Shown here: positions 7,248-15,636 of the stretch, piece after piece
Layout: each line of letters begins with the position of its first letter
How positions within the stretch are numbered: the stretch's first letter is position 1
From: an uncultured Desulfovibrio sp.
Lineage (GTDB): Bacteria; Desulfobacterota; Desulfovibrionia; Desulfovibrionales; Desulfovibrionaceae
NCBI GenBank assembly: GCA_900541395.1
Contig: UQJT01000025.1
Span: 1 to 37,034 of the forward strand
Reading direction: 5' to 3'
Length of the DNA: 37,034 nt
Notes under the pieces: generated by a model
The model's input: only the letters and a program-made list of their open reading frames with translations
The model's database searches: none
What the model was told of the DNA's origin: nothing
Program-made: the position numbers and the translations under genes

Positions 7248-9332
7248 TCAGTGCCCCCACAGACGGCGTAGAATCCGTCGCAATCCGGTCGGTCGCGCCG
7301 TCGCCGCGCCGTCGCCCGCCAGCAGGCGGCAGATTTCCTCCGGGCCGCAGAAGCGCCTCCCGCTCCAGTCGTAATAAGCCGGATAGAGGATGAGCGCGCC
7401 CGCCACCAGCATGTCCACGGTCAGCGGCCGGGAACGGCGAGGAAAGACCGCTTCGTCGCCGGTCAGCCCCCATCCGGCGTAGAAGGGGCTGCCGTAGGTG
7501 TGGACGGGCACGCCGCGGAGCAGGGCGTCAAAGCCCGCCGCGGAAGCTACGGTGAGGACTTTGCGCACGGAGGGCAGCACCCGGGGCAGATCGGCGGGCC
7601 GGATGAGCGTCGCGCCCTCGGGCGCGGGCGTTCCGCCCGGCTGCCGGAAAGGCGGCAGGTAATAGAGCGGGGCTCCGGCCTGAGCGTCGCGGGCCAGCCG
7701 CAGCAGACGGCGGTCGTCCCATTCGTCGCGGCCGCTTGGAGTTCGGGCTGTGGCCGCGGGGGGCGTGCCCGCCACCAGCAGGGCCGAAGGGGCGTCGAGG
7801 GGCATGGGCCGTCCGTCCGCGGCGTCGTGTGCGGACGGCGTGTCCGCTGCGACGGACGCGGCAAGCGTGATGCCGTGTTTCACCATATAGGCGCGCAGCG
7901 CTTGGGAGCGGGTCAGCAGGGCCTCGTCCATGGGGGCGTGTTCCAGCAGCGTTTCCAAGGTGCTGGGACGCGAGGCGTCGTCGGGGGTTCCCTGTTCGTC
8001 GCGCAGCAGCGAGGCGGGACGGCGTTCGGCCTTCGTGCCTTCGCGGCCCAGCCAGCCGTCCTCGATGCGGACAAGCGGCACCCCGGCCCGGCGGCATACG
8101 CCTTCCAGCGGAGATGCGGGCCATGAGGCGGGCACGACTATGCGGCCTTTGTTCGCCGAGGCGCGGCGCACGGCTTCGGTATCGTTGCGGAAAAATGCCG
8201 TTTCACCGTGGGAGGAGGCCAGAAAGGCCCGCAACAGCGGGCGACGACGGCGGTCAAACCCCAGACAGGCCGTGTAGCCTCCGTTTTGTTCGTTGCGGCG
8301 GCGTTGTTCGGACAACAGCCGGATGGCGTCTCGCGCGGAACAGGGGTGGCCGGTGACGGGGTTCACGTAGCGGGCGTAAAGCAGATAGGCCGCGGCGAAC
8401 AGCTCCTCCACCGTGCGGCGGCGGACGCGCCGGGGGCAGCGCATGGCGTCGCGGGTCAGGCCCCAGCCCGCGTAAAAGGGCAGGCCGAAGCAATGGACGG
8501 GCTTGCCCAGCAGCAGGGCTTCAAACCCCATATGCGAGGTGACGGCGTAGACCTCGTCGGCCTGCGCCAGCAGCGACAGGGGGGAAAAGTCGCCGGGCAC
8601 CAGCGCGGCCCGACAGTCGCGGGCGGCGGCGGTCAGGTGTCCTTGCTTGCGGCCCAGAGCGGTATCCGGGTGAGATTTGACAAACAAAGCCGCGCCGGGA
8701 TGATCGCGTCGGGCCTGTTCCAGCATGCGAATAAACGTGTCGCCGTCGGCCAGTCCCGGCGCGATGGTATGGTCGCCCACGGGCTGGTCGATGATCAGGA
8801 TGCGCTGACGTTGTCCGGGCGTGGTCAGCAGAAAGGGCGGCGCGTCGGGGGCCATGTTGTACTTGCTCAGGCCGTGGCGGAGTACGGCGGTCATGGCTTC
8901 CCGCGCCTCGGCCAGCAGGGCCGGAGTTTCCCAACCCGTGTCGTTGAGCAGGTTTTCCAGGTCCGAGGGGCGTGAGGCGTCGTAGTGGATCCCCGTGGCG
9001 TCGGCCACCAGCGAACAACTTTCGTCCTCCGGACGCAACGAGCACAGAAACCCTTTTTCTACGGCCAGGTAGGGCAGATTATGGGCGTCCGCCAGCCGAC
9101 GGGTTCTTTCCGAAGCGCCGGCGCGCCCCCAGTCCGTCAGGGCCGTGATGTCGCTGATATGGCGGGGCGAGGGCAAGCGGGGGCGATAACGGATGGAAGC
9201 GTTCAAAAAGGCGGCCAGATGCGGCACGTTCAGCAGACGGCGCGACCACACGCCCAGCGCGGGGCGCGGGCGTTCTTCCTTGTCGGCAAGGGACGCGTTT
9301 TCGTCCGTATCGGCAGGGAAAAGGTCAGGCAT
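7248..9332 (-). CDS. kpsC: Capsular polysaccharide beta-Kdo glycosyltransferase, KpsC family
   Basis: The protein has 694 residues in two homologous halves, the KpsC layout in which two glycosyltransferase modules build the beta-Kdo linker on phosphatidylglycerol for ABC-exported capsules at the inner-membrane cytosolic face. The duplication is visible as FGLPFYAGWGLT near residue 285 and YGSPFYAGWGLT near residue 612, each followed by a PRR stretch and an LYARYVNP/LYPAYYDW block. The first half has the family's VKSHPD and TSHMGFEALLLGKPVH motifs. It overlaps rfbC by 8 nt and ends a rfbA-rfbC-kpsC operon. kpsS, kpsM/T/E/D are not in the window. GGAG lies 7 bases before the ATG. Confidence 0.9.
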   Translation of the reverse strand: MPDLFPADTDENASLADKEERPRPALGVWSRRLLNVPHLAAFLNASIRYRPRLPSPRHISDITALTDWGRAGASERTRRLADAHNLPYLAVEKGFLCSLRPEDESCSLVADATGIHYDASRPSDLENLLNDTGWETPALLAEAREAMTAVLRHGLSKYNMAPDAPPFLLTTPGQRQRILIIDQPVGDHTIAPGLADGDTFIRMLEQARRDHPGAALFVKSHPDTALGRKQGHLTAAARDCRAALVPGDFSPLSLLAQADEVYAVTSHMGFEALLLGKPVHCFGLPFYAGWGLTRDAMRCPRRVRRRTVEELFAAAYLLYARYVNPVTGHPCSARDAIRLLSEQRRRNEQNGGYTACLGFDRRRRPLLRAFLASSHGETAFFRNDTEAVRRASANKGRIVVPASWPASPLEGVCRRAGVPLVRIEDGWLGREGTKAERRPASLLRDEQGTPDDASRPSTLETLLEHAPMDEALLTRSQALRAYMVKHGITLAASVAADTPSAHDAADGRPMPLDAPSALLVAGTPPAATARTPSGRDEWDDRRLLRLARDAQAGAPLYYLPPFRQPGGTPAPEGATLIRPADLPRVLPSVRKVLTVASAAGFDALLRGVPVHTYGSPFYAGWGLTGDEAVFPRRSRPLTVDMLVAGALILYPAYYDWSGRRFCGPEEICRLLAGDGAATARPTGLRRILRRLWGH

Positions 9333-9861
9333 GGCGCAACTCCGCCAGAGTGGGGGCGGCGGCGTCTTTGGCGGACAGGACGGGGTCCCGCAGCGGCCAG
9401 TCTATGGCCAGGTCGGGGTCGTTCCAAATGATGCAGCCCTCGTCGCCGGGGACATAGTAATCCGTGCATTTGTAGTGAAAATGGGCTTGGTCCGAAAGCA
9501 CGCAGAAGGCGTGCCCCAGGCCGGGCGGAATCCACAACTGGCGGTGGTTGTCCGCCGAAAGCTCCGCTCCGTACCACTGTCCGAAGGTGGGCGAGCCGGG
9601 CCGCAGGTCCACGGCCACGTCGTATACCCGTCCCTGGGAAACGCTGATCAGTTTACCCTGGGGATGGGCGATCTGAAAATGGATGCCGCGCAGCACACCC
9701 CGTGCCGAACACGAATGGTTGTCCTGCACGAAGGGCAGGGTCAACCCTGCTTCTTCATAACGTTTCTGCTGCCATGTTTCCAGAAAGAACCCCCGGGCGT
9801 CCGGAAAGACGCGAGGTTCGATCAACAATACCCCTTCCAGGGGAGTGGCCCTTACTTCCAC
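9325..9861 (-). CDS. rfbC: dTDP-4-dehydrorhamnose 3,5-epimerase
   Basis: Cupin-fold epimerase of 178 residues (usual length ~180) that converts dTDP-4-keto-6-deoxyglucose to dTDP-4-keto-rhamnose. Family marks are [10 protein letters not shown] with the catalytic His, the [16 protein letters not shown] strand, the [14 protein letters not shown] strand and the YKCTDYY motif. The start is GTG at 9861 with an AAGGGG-like site 7 bases upstream. It overlaps rfbA by 10 nt and kpsC by 8 nt, so the three genes are translationally coupled. rfbB and rfbD, needed to complete dTDP-rhamnose, are not in the window. Confidence 0.95.
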   Translation of the reverse strand: MEVRATPLEGVLLIEPRVFPDARGFFLETWQQKRYEEAGLTLPFVQDNHSCSARGVLRGIHFQIAHPQGKLISVSQGRVYDVAVDLRPGSPTFGQWYGAELSADNHRQLWIPPGLGHAFCVLSDQAHFHYKCTDYYVPGDEGCIIWNDPDLAIDWPLRDPVLSAKDAAAPTLAELRHA

Positions 9862-10748
9862 GACTTGTCCCCTTCCGCCAGATCCAGCAAATAACGACCA
9901 TACTGCGACTTGGCCAGCGGTTCGGCCAGAATCCGCAGTTGTTCGGAACTGATGTAGCCCCGGCGCCAGGCGATTTCTTCCACACAGGCTACTTTGAGCC
10001 CCTGGCGGGTTTCCACGGCCTGAACAAAGGTGCCGGCCGACAGCAACGAATCGTGCGTGCCGGTATCCAGCCAGGCTATGCCCCGCCCCATGAGTTCCAC
10101 ATGCAGGGCGTTCTGCGCCAGGTAAGCATTGTTGACGTCGGTGATTTCCAGTTCGCCCCGGGCCGAGGGGCGGATGCCGCGGGCGATGTCCACCACGCGG
10201 GAATCATAGAAATACAGGCCGGTCACCGCGTAATTGGAACGGGGGCGGGCCGGTTTTTCCTCGATGTTGGTCACCTGGCGCGCCTCGTCAAAACTCACCA
10301 CGCCGTAGCGTTCGGGGTCCACCACATGGTAGCCGAACACCGTGGCCCCTTCGACGCGTTCTCTGGCTCTGGACAGCAGGCCGTCCAGGCCGTGGCCGAA
10401 AAAGATATTGTCGCCCAATACCAGGCACACGTGGCTGTCCCGAATGAAGTCCTCGGTCAGCAGAAAGGCCTGGGCTATGCCCTCAGGACGGGCTTGTTCA
10501 ACATAGTGGAAGGAACAACCCCACTGGCTGCCGTCGCCCAGCAGATCGCGATATAAAGGCAGATCGCGGGGGGTGGAAACCACGGCTATTTCCCGAATGC
10601 CCGCCAGCAGCAGCACGGACAGGGGATAATAGATCATGGGTTTGTCGTATACGGGCATAAGCTGTTTGCTGACGCTCAGGGTCAGCGGATACAGCCTGGT
10701 CCCCGAACCACCGGCTAACAGAATGCCCTTCCAGTGGGGCGCGGACAT
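9852..10748 (-). CDS. rfbA: Glucose-1-phosphate thymidylyltransferase
   Basis: Nucleotidyltransferase of 298 residues forming dTDP-glucose from dTTP and glucose 1-phosphate, the first step of dTDP-rhamnose synthesis. [16 protein letters not shown] is the nucleotide-binding signature. [34 protein letters not shown] and [10 protein letters not shown] follow in the expected order. The ATG has GAGG 5 bases upstream. It is the first gene of the rfbA-rfbC-kpsC operon and has a candidate promoter at 10817-10845. Confidence 0.96.
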   Translation of the reverse strand: MSAPHWKGILLAGGSGTRLYPLTLSVSKQLMPVYDKPMIYYPLSVLLLAGIREIAVVSTPRDLPLYRDLLGDGSQWGCSFHYVEQARPEGIAQAFLLTEDFIRDSHVCLVLGDNIFFGHGLDGLLSRARERVEGATVFGYHVVDPERYGVVSFDEARQVTNIEEKPARPRSNYAVTGLYFYDSRVVDIARGIRPSARGELEITDVNNAYLAQNALHVELMGRGIAWLDTGTHDSLLSAGTFVQAVETRQGLKVACVEEIAWRRGYISSEQLRILAEPLAKSQYGRYLLDLAEGDKSWK

Positions 10749-10816
10749 GTCGACCTCGGCGGGTTGAATGACGGAAAACGCGCTCCGCCGCTGCGGGCGG
10801 CGGACACGTCAAAGGC

Positions 10817-10845
10817 ATGATAGGATAAATTGGTTTTAGATACAA
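10817..10845 (-). promoter_or_regulatory. Candidate sigma-70 promoter of rfbA-rfbC-kpsC
   Basis: On the minus strand TTGTAT (10845-10840) is followed by a 17-nt spacer and TATCAT (10822-10817). The -10 is 5 of 6 to consensus and the -35 only 3 of 6. The region is locally AT-rich within a GC-rich gap and lies about 70 bp before the rfbA start. Confidence 0.5.
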
Positions 10846-10873
10846 CGCGACATCCGGAGGCCGCTGGGGAGGG

Positions 10874-10898
10874 AAAACGCGGGGCGCTTTCCCGCGTT
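10874..10898 (-). terminator. Intrinsic terminator after azlC-azlD-rlpA
   Basis: On the minus strand AACGCGGG and CCCGCGTT form an 8-bp stem around a 7-nt loop, followed by TT, about 20 bases after the rlpA stop codon. The U-run is short, so efficiency is uncertain. Its position separates the azl-rlpA unit from the rfb-kps promoter. Confidence 0.6.
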
Positions 10899-10916
10899 GC
10901 TCCGCGGTCCCCTCAT

Positions 10917-11660
10917 TTATTCTGCCACCACAAACAGACCCGGGTACGCGCCGCGCAATCGCGTCAGGATGGTTTCGGCTCTGTCGATGGAGGGGAACGG
11001 CCCCACCTGCACATATTGGAGCGCGGATGTGGGGCTGCGCAGAATGCGGCCGTTCAACCCCTGCTTTTTGATGGTCTGCAGTAATTTTCGAGCGTTGGCA
11101 GGCACACCGAAGGCTCCGATCTGCACGTAGAAGCGCCCCAGCATATTGCCGTCCGGGGTCAGTACCGGTTTTTTGTTGTTCACGGCCTCCAAGCGTACCC
11201 GGGCCGTGCCCGAACCGATCATGTCGATCTGTTCCGCCGCCCGGCGCGACAGGTCGATGACTCGGTTGGCCACAAAGGGGCCCCGGTCGTTGATGCGCAC
11301 TACTGTGGAACGGCCGTTGTCCAGGTTGGTGACCCGGATGTCGGTGTTGAACGGCAGCAGCTTGTGGGCGGCGGTCATGGCGTTCTGGTTGTAACGTTCG
11401 CCGTTGGCCGTTTTTTTACCGTGAAAGCCGGGGCCGTACCATGAAGCCACTCCCACCTCGGTGAACCCGTTGGCCGTGGTATAGGGGCGGTAGGTTTTGC
11501 CGCGCACGGTGTAGGGTTTGCCCGAGCCTCCTCCCCCCCGGTGTTGTCCGCCGGACAGAGATACGGGGGCGCACCCCGCCAGCAGCAGGGCCGCGACGGC
11601 GATCAGCGCGAACAGCAGGACCGGAACGGACAATGATTGAGATCGGTTTGTCGTGTTCAC
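10917..11660 (-). CDS. rlpA: RlpA-family lipoprotein (septal-ring lytic transglycosylase, SPOR domain)
   Basis: The chosen start is GTG at 11660, giving 247 residues, because GGGAGG lies 6 bases upstream and the signal peptide follows at once ([17 protein letters not shown], a lipobox with the acylated Cys). The longer upstream frame has no protein character. A double-psi beta-barrel domain follows ([17 protein letters not shown], then [10 protein letters not shown] with the catalytic Asp region), then a SPOR domain (YVQIGAFG and YVQVGPFPS) that binds denuded septal glycan. In species where it has been tested, RlpA cleaves denuded glycan strands; here that is inferred. It overlaps azlD by 4 nt (GTGA), an unexpected operon partner. 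Confidence 0.9.
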   Translation of the reverse strand: MNTTNRSQSLSVPVLLFALIAVAALLLAGCAPVSLSGGQHRGGGGSGKPYTVRGKTYRPYTTANGFTEVGVASWYGPGFHGKKTANGERYNQNAMTAAHKLLPFNTDIRVTNLDNGRSTVVRINDRGPFVANRVIDLSRRAAEQIDMIGSGTARVRLEAVNNKKPVLTPDGNMLGRFYVQIGAFGVPANARKLLQTIKKQGLNGRILRSPTSALQYVQVGPFPSIDRAETILTRLRGAYPGLFVVAE

Positions 11661-11992
11661 AGTGTGCCTCCCAACCACCAGCGTCCCAGGGCGACCAGAA
11701 ACATGCCCGCCGCCAGAGTGGCGAACAGGCTGTGGGTTTTCCAGGCCACCAGGATGGTGGGCGGCGCGGCCAGCAGGAACATGTTGTCTGTGGACAGGAA
11801 CAATGCGCCTTCGCGCAGGAAAATATCCGGCGCCACCAGGGCGGCGAGGATGGCGGCGGGCACGAAGGACAGCCAACGCCGCGCTTTGGGCGGCATGGGA
11901 CGGTCGGCCAGCAGCGTCATGGGCAGGGCGCGGGGCAGAGCCGTGCCCAGCACCATGCCCAGGGTGCACAGGGCGAGATCGAAATTGGTCAT
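11657..11992 (-). CDS. azlD: Branched-chain amino acid exporter small subunit AzlD
   Basis: Small membrane protein of 111 residues with about four hydrophobic helices and the family pattern [14 protein letters not shown] near the N-terminus and FLVALGRW near the C-terminus. AzlD partners AzlC to export branched-chain amino acids. The start ATG overlaps the azlC stop (ATGA, 11989-11992) and its own stop overlaps the rlpA start, so three genes are tightly coupled. Confidence 0.88.
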   Translation of the reverse strand: MTNFDLALCTLGMVLGTALPRALPMTLLADRPMPPKARRWLSFVPAAILAALVAPDIFLREGALFLSTDNMFLLAAPPTILVAWKTHSLFATLAAGMFLVALGRWWLGGTL

Positions 11993-12771
11993 GGCCGCTC
12001 CTTTGTACCGGCGTCGGTCGCGTCGGGGCCGTCGCAGTCGCCCCGGCGGCAGGCCAGCCACAGCCCCAGGGTCGCGGCCAGCAAGGTGGCCAGGATCACG
12101 CTCCAACGTCCGGCGCCGGCCAGGTTGAGGCCCAGAGAGAACAGCGCGGCCGCCACGGCCACCATGAGGTACAGGCGTTCCGCGCACAAGGGCAGCAGCA
12201 GGGCCAGAAACATGGCGGGCAGGGCGTAGTCCAGGCCCAGGGGGCGCACGTCGGTGACCAGTTCGCCGGAAAAGGCGCCCACGGCGGTGCCCGCGATCCA
12301 GCCCAGGTGGGCGGTGATGTTGCAGGCGAACAGACGGGGGGCGCGGCATACGGCGCCGTTGCGGAAGTCCGAGGTATGCACGGCGAACACTTCGTCCGTC
12401 ACCTCCAGAGCGAACAAGGTGCGCAACGTGCGGGACAGAGGCCGGACGTCCGGAGCCAGGGCGGCGGACATAAGGATATGACGCAAGTTGACCATGAGGT
12501 TGGCCAGCACGATGGACAATACGGGCGCGCCCGCGCCTATCATGCCCGCCGCGATGAGCTGCCCCGCCCCGGCGAAGATGAGGGCGGACATGGCCACGGC
12601 CCATAAAGCGGGGATGCCGCTTTTGACGGCCAGCACGCCGTAGGCGAAGCCCAGAGGCAGATAACCGAGCACGATGGGCGTGCCCATGCGCACGCCGCGC
12701 AGAATTTCGGCGGAAACGTCCGCCCCGGGTTCAGAGCCGCTTGATTTTGCTCTTATATCCAGTTTTGACAC
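11989..12771 (-). CDS. azlC: Branched-chain amino acid exporter large subunit AzlC
   Basis: Membrane protein of 260 residues, the usual AzlC length. Family signatures are [36 protein letters not shown] and [11 protein letters not shown], followed by the VTDEVFA block. It probably exports branched-chain amino acids with AzlD. The start is GTG at 12771 with GGA about 7 bases upstream. It is the first gene of the azlC-azlD-rlpA series. The 99 bp before it, up to cheX, contain a small GC-rich inverted repeat and no clear promoter. Confidence 0.9.
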   Translation of the reverse strand: MSKLDIRAKSSGSEPGADVSAEILRGVRMGTPIVLGYLPLGFAYGVLAVKSGIPALWAVAMSALIFAGAGQLIAAGMIGAGAPVLSIVLANLMVNLRHILMSAALAPDVRPLSRTLRTLFALEVTDEVFAVHTSDFRNGAVCRAPRLFACNITAHLGWIAGTAVGAFSGELVTDVRPLGLDYALPAMFLALLLPLCAERLYLMVAVAAALFSLGLNLAGAGRWSVILATLLAATLGLWLACRRGDCDGPDATDAGTKERP

Positions 12772-12870
12772 GATGTTCCGTCACTCAGGTTTCACGTCGC
12801 CGTCATAGCGGGGAGCAAGCGCCTCCCGGCTCTCCGCTTGAAGACGGTGGGGCCGGGGCGGGAAGAATGC

Positions 12871-13332
12871 CTATTGGAAACAGAATTCCAGGGTAAAATT
12901 GCCGTGTTCGGTGGAAAAGGGGATGGCGATGATGGTCGCCTGCCCCGGAAAGGTGAGGGTGTGGTTGGCGCCGAACACGACGGAGGGCGTGGAGCCTTGC
13001 AGGGGAATGCCCAGTTCGCTCAAACCCGCGCGGGCCTGGCCGGAAATCATGTTGGTGATTTCGCCCACCGCGTCGCGCGTGTCGGCCAGAATATCCTCGA
13101 TGGCGTCGCCCAGCATGCCCTTGACCAGCGCGATGGCGCAGGACTGGCTGAACGACAGGGCCACGGCTCCGCTTTTGGAGCCGGTGATGCCGACGATGGC
13201 GGAAACGTCGCCCTGGGCCTGATTCGTCTTTTTGACGTACGGCGCGCCCGGCGTGGGAGACAGCCCGGCCATGGCGGACAGTACGTTGATGGTGGCCTGT
13301 ATGAAGGGTTTGGCAAGAGTGACGTCGCTCAT
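12871..13332 (-). CDS. cheX: CheX-family chemotaxis phosphatase
   Basis: The start at ATG 13332 (153 residues) is chosen over the longer frame because GGAGAG lies 5 bases upstream and MSDVTLAKPFIQA is the conserved CheX N-terminus. The CheC/CheX active-site helix is visible as D87-AVG-E91-IT-N94; Glu and Asn are the catalytic pair that removes the phosphate from CheY-P. The beta-rich C-terminus (TIIAIPFSTEHGNFTLEFCF) is typical. It stands alone; no other chemotaxis gene is in the window. It is divergent from the TPR gene, with 224 bp between them. Confidence 0.87.
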   Translation of the reverse strand: MSDVTLAKPFIQATINVLSAMAGLSPTPGAPYVKKTNQAQGDVSAIVGITGSKSGAVALSFSQSCAIALVKGMLGDAIEDILADTRDAVGEITNMISGQARAGLSELGIPLQGSTPSVVFGANHTLTFPGQATIIAIPFSTEHGNFTLEFCFQ

Positions 13333-13556
13333 CCCGACTCTCCGTGGGGTTTCGATCGTGAACCTCGGCGTTTTTATCACGAAGCCCGCCACCCGTCCAG
13401 TTGAGCCCCCGTCCGCGAACATTCCCGAAAAACGTCGTCCGCGCCCGGACTTGCTTCACCGCGCCTAATGCGGCAATATCCGGCGGAACGGGCGGCCCTC
13501 CGGTCGCCCGGGCCGAGCGCGGGACAAGTCGCCGCCGCGGGCCGTGAGGAACATGC

Positions 13557-14156
13557 ATGGACGTGCGTAAAATTCGCGAAAATCTGGGCCGCATCAAAAT
13601 TTATTATCTCAAGGGCGAAACTCTGCGCGCTCTGGGATTCGCCGTTATGGCCCTCAAGGATGTGGTGCGGGCGGGCGGCGCGCCGCCCGTGGATGTGCGC
13701 GGCCCTCTGCGCGAGGGCGTGCAACTGCTGGCCCGCGACAAGGACGTGAAGCGCTTGAGCAAAGCGCCTCTCATGTATCAGCCCGGGCAGGAGCGCGCCT
13801 TGTTGCTGACTCTGGCCACGTTGTACAAGCAGCTTGAAGAGGAGGCCGGGCGCGAAAGCCGCGAGAACGCCTTTGCGCGCAAGCAGCGTCTGGATCAGAC
13901 CCTCGGCCTGGGGCGCCGTCTGTTGGCTCAGGGCAAGGTTTCCGAGGCGGACGCCGCTTTTCAGGAGGCCCTGACCCATTACCGCGACGAGCGTCGGGTG
14001 TTCCAGCTCATCGGCAAATCGCTGTTCGACGCCGGCCAGCCGCGCCGCGCCGTGCCGTACCTTAAAAAGGCCGTGGAACTGGAACCCGACAACGGCGTGG
14101 CCCGCGAGCTGCTGGAATCCGCCCTGGGCCGCGTCTCGGCCGCGTCTCAGGTCTAG
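13557..14156 (+). CDS. TPR-repeat protein of unknown function
   Basis: Soluble protein of 199 residues with no signal peptide. The N-terminal ~90 residues (starting MDVRKIRENLGRIKIYYLKG) are helical and rich in charged residues and resemble no family I can name. The C-terminal ~80 residues contain two TPR-like units (GRRLLAQGKVSEADAAFQEA and LFDAGQPRRAVPYLKKAVEL). AGGA lies 6 bases before the ATG. It precedes the yhaO-yhaN pair by 106 bp on the same strand and may be cotranscribed, but a hairpin lies between them. TPRs suggest a protein-interaction role. Confidence 0.75.
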   Translation: MDVRKIRENLGRIKIYYLKGETLRALGFAVMALKDVVRAGGAPPVDVRGPLREGVQLLARDKDVKRLSKAPLMYQPGQERALLLTLATLYKQLEEEAGRESRENAFARKQRLDQTLGLGRRLLAQGKVSEADAAFQEALTHYRDERRVFQLIGKSLFDAGQPRRAVPYLKKAVELEPDNGVARELLESALGRVSAASQV

Positions 14157-14189
14157 CGCGCCGAAACCGCGCTTTCGACGAACTTGCCG

Positions 14190-14208
14190 GTGAATACGAA
14201 GTATTCAC
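14190..14208. promoter_or_regulatory. Perfect 8-bp palindrome upstream of yhaO
   Basis: GTGAATAC and GTATTCAC flank the triloop GAA, 55 bp before the yhaO start. There is no T-run after it, so it fits an operator or RNA hairpin better than a strong terminator for the TPR gene. Its AT-rich composition stands out from the surrounding GC-rich DNA. Confidence 0.45.
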
Positions 14209-14262
14209 TGTTGTTATGATACGAAGGCTTTTTTCGACCTTCCAGCCAAGGACACGTTTGCC

Positions 14263-15636
14263 ATGCCATCCGTTCGTTTCGTTCACGCCGCCGATCTGCA
14301 TCTGGACACCGCCTTTCCGGGGCTGGCGCGCGACGTGTCGCCCGATTTGGCCCGCGAGTTGCGCGACGCCACCTTTACCGCCCTGGAGCGTTTGGTGGCC
14401 CTGTGCGAGGAGGAGCGACCCGACTTCCTTGTTCTGGCCGGAGACATCTACAACCATGAGGACCTCAGTCTGCGCGCCCAAATCGCCGTGCGCGACGCCT
14501 GCGAGCGCCTGGGGCGTCTGGGTATTCCCGTTTTTCTGGCCCACGGCAACCACGATCCCTTGTCCTCCCGGCTCGGCTCTCTGCGCTGGCCGGACAACGT
14601 GACCGTATTCGGCTCCACGGCGGAGGCCGTGCCCGTATACCGGCCCGGCTACGGGGACGAGGTGCTGGCCGTGGTGCACGGGGTAAGCCACGTGGGCCCG
14701 CGCGAAACACGCAACCTGGCCGCCTGGTTTCACCGCTCGCCCCACGTCTGCCCCCAGATCGGCGTTTTGCACGCCACCCTGGGTTCGGCCGACGGCGAGG
14801 CCCGTTACGCGCCCTGCACGGTGGACGATTTGGCGGCGTCAGGTCTGGATTACTGGGCGTTGGGCCATATTCACGAACACGGCATGGTCTGCCGCGAGCC
14901 CCTGGCCGTGTACCCCGGTTCGCTCCAGGGGCTGCACATCGGCGAGCAGGGCCCGCGCGGCTGCGTGCTGGTCACTCTGGAAGGCGGGGAGGAAAACGGC
15001 GCGCAAGGCGTGAACAATGCGGATGTCGCGGCCGTGCGCGCCTCGTATGAATTTCGTCCGCTGGCTCCGGTGGGCTGGCAGATTGTGGACGTCAATCTCG
15101 AACGCTCCGCGTTGGAGGCGGCGGAAGCGCCCGGCGTTGAAAACGGCGACGCGGACGCGCCGGACGATCTGGGTCGGGTGGAGCGTCTTGTCCGGACCCG
15201 GCTGGATGCGGCCTCGGCCGCGCTGTGGCCGGGGTGCCGCACCCTGGTGGTCCGTGTGCGCCTGACGGGCCGCACTCCTTTGGATGCCGAACTGCGCCGT
15301 CTGTCCGTGCGGAACGAGTTGTGCGACGCCCTGCAGGAAGGCTTTGGCGGCGCGGACGTACGGTTATGGATTAAGGATGTCGAGGTGGACACGCGTCCGG
15401 AGTTCGATCGCGCGGCTGCCGTTCAGCGCGAGGATTTGCTCGGCGAGGTATTGCGCCGGGCCGACGCGTGGCGGGCCGACGGCGGCCTGCTGACGGCCGG
15501 GGTCGACGCCGCCCTGAGCGATTTGTTCAGCCGGGGTCGGGGCCGCAAGGGCCTGTCCGAACCGCGCGCCGAGGAGCTTGCCTCCCTGCTGGATGAAGCC
15601 GAACGGCTGTGCGCCGATTTGCTGGAGAACAACTGA
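14263..15636 (+). CDS. yhaO: SbcD/Mre11-like DNA repair exonuclease, YhaO family
   Basis: Metallophosphoesterase of 457 residues. Metal ligands are in order: D11 and H13 in HAADLHLD, D61 in LVLAGDIYN, N96-H97-D98 in AHGNHD, then GVLHATLG and ALGHIHEHG for the last histidines. The ~150-residue C-terminal extension without clear motifs is as expected for the YhaO branch. By family, it should act with a Rad50/SbcC-like ATPase on DNA ends. The gene downstream is such a protein and starts at the last base of this stop codon (TGATG), so the pair is coupled. Confidence 0.9.
   Translation: MPSVRFVHAADLHLDTAFPGLARDVSPDLARELRDATFTALERLVALCEEERPDFLVLAGDIYNHEDLSLRAQIAVRDACERLGRLGIPVFLAHGNHDPLSSRLGSLRWPDNVTVFGSTAEAVPVYRPGYGDEVLAVVHGVSHVGPRETRNLAAWFHRSPHVCPQIGVLHATLGSADGEARYAPCTVDDLAASGLDYWALGHIHEHGMVCREPLAVYPGSLQGLHIGEQGPRGCVLVTLEGGEENGAQGVNNADVAAVRASYEFRPLAPVGWQIVDVNLERSALEAAEAPGVENGDADAPDDLGRVERLVRTRLDAASAALWPGCRTLVVRVRLTGRTPLDAELRRLSVRNELCDALQEGFGGADVRLWIKDVEVDTRPEFDRAAAVQREDLLGEVLRRADAWRADGGLLTAGVDAALSDLFSRGRGRKGLSEPRAEELASLLDEAERLCADLLENN

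Noticed and set aside
10917..11969. Longer 350-residue start for RlpA
   Set aside because: The extra 103 residues overlap azlD in another frame and lack protein character; a good ribosome site and lipoprotein signal follow GTG 11660.
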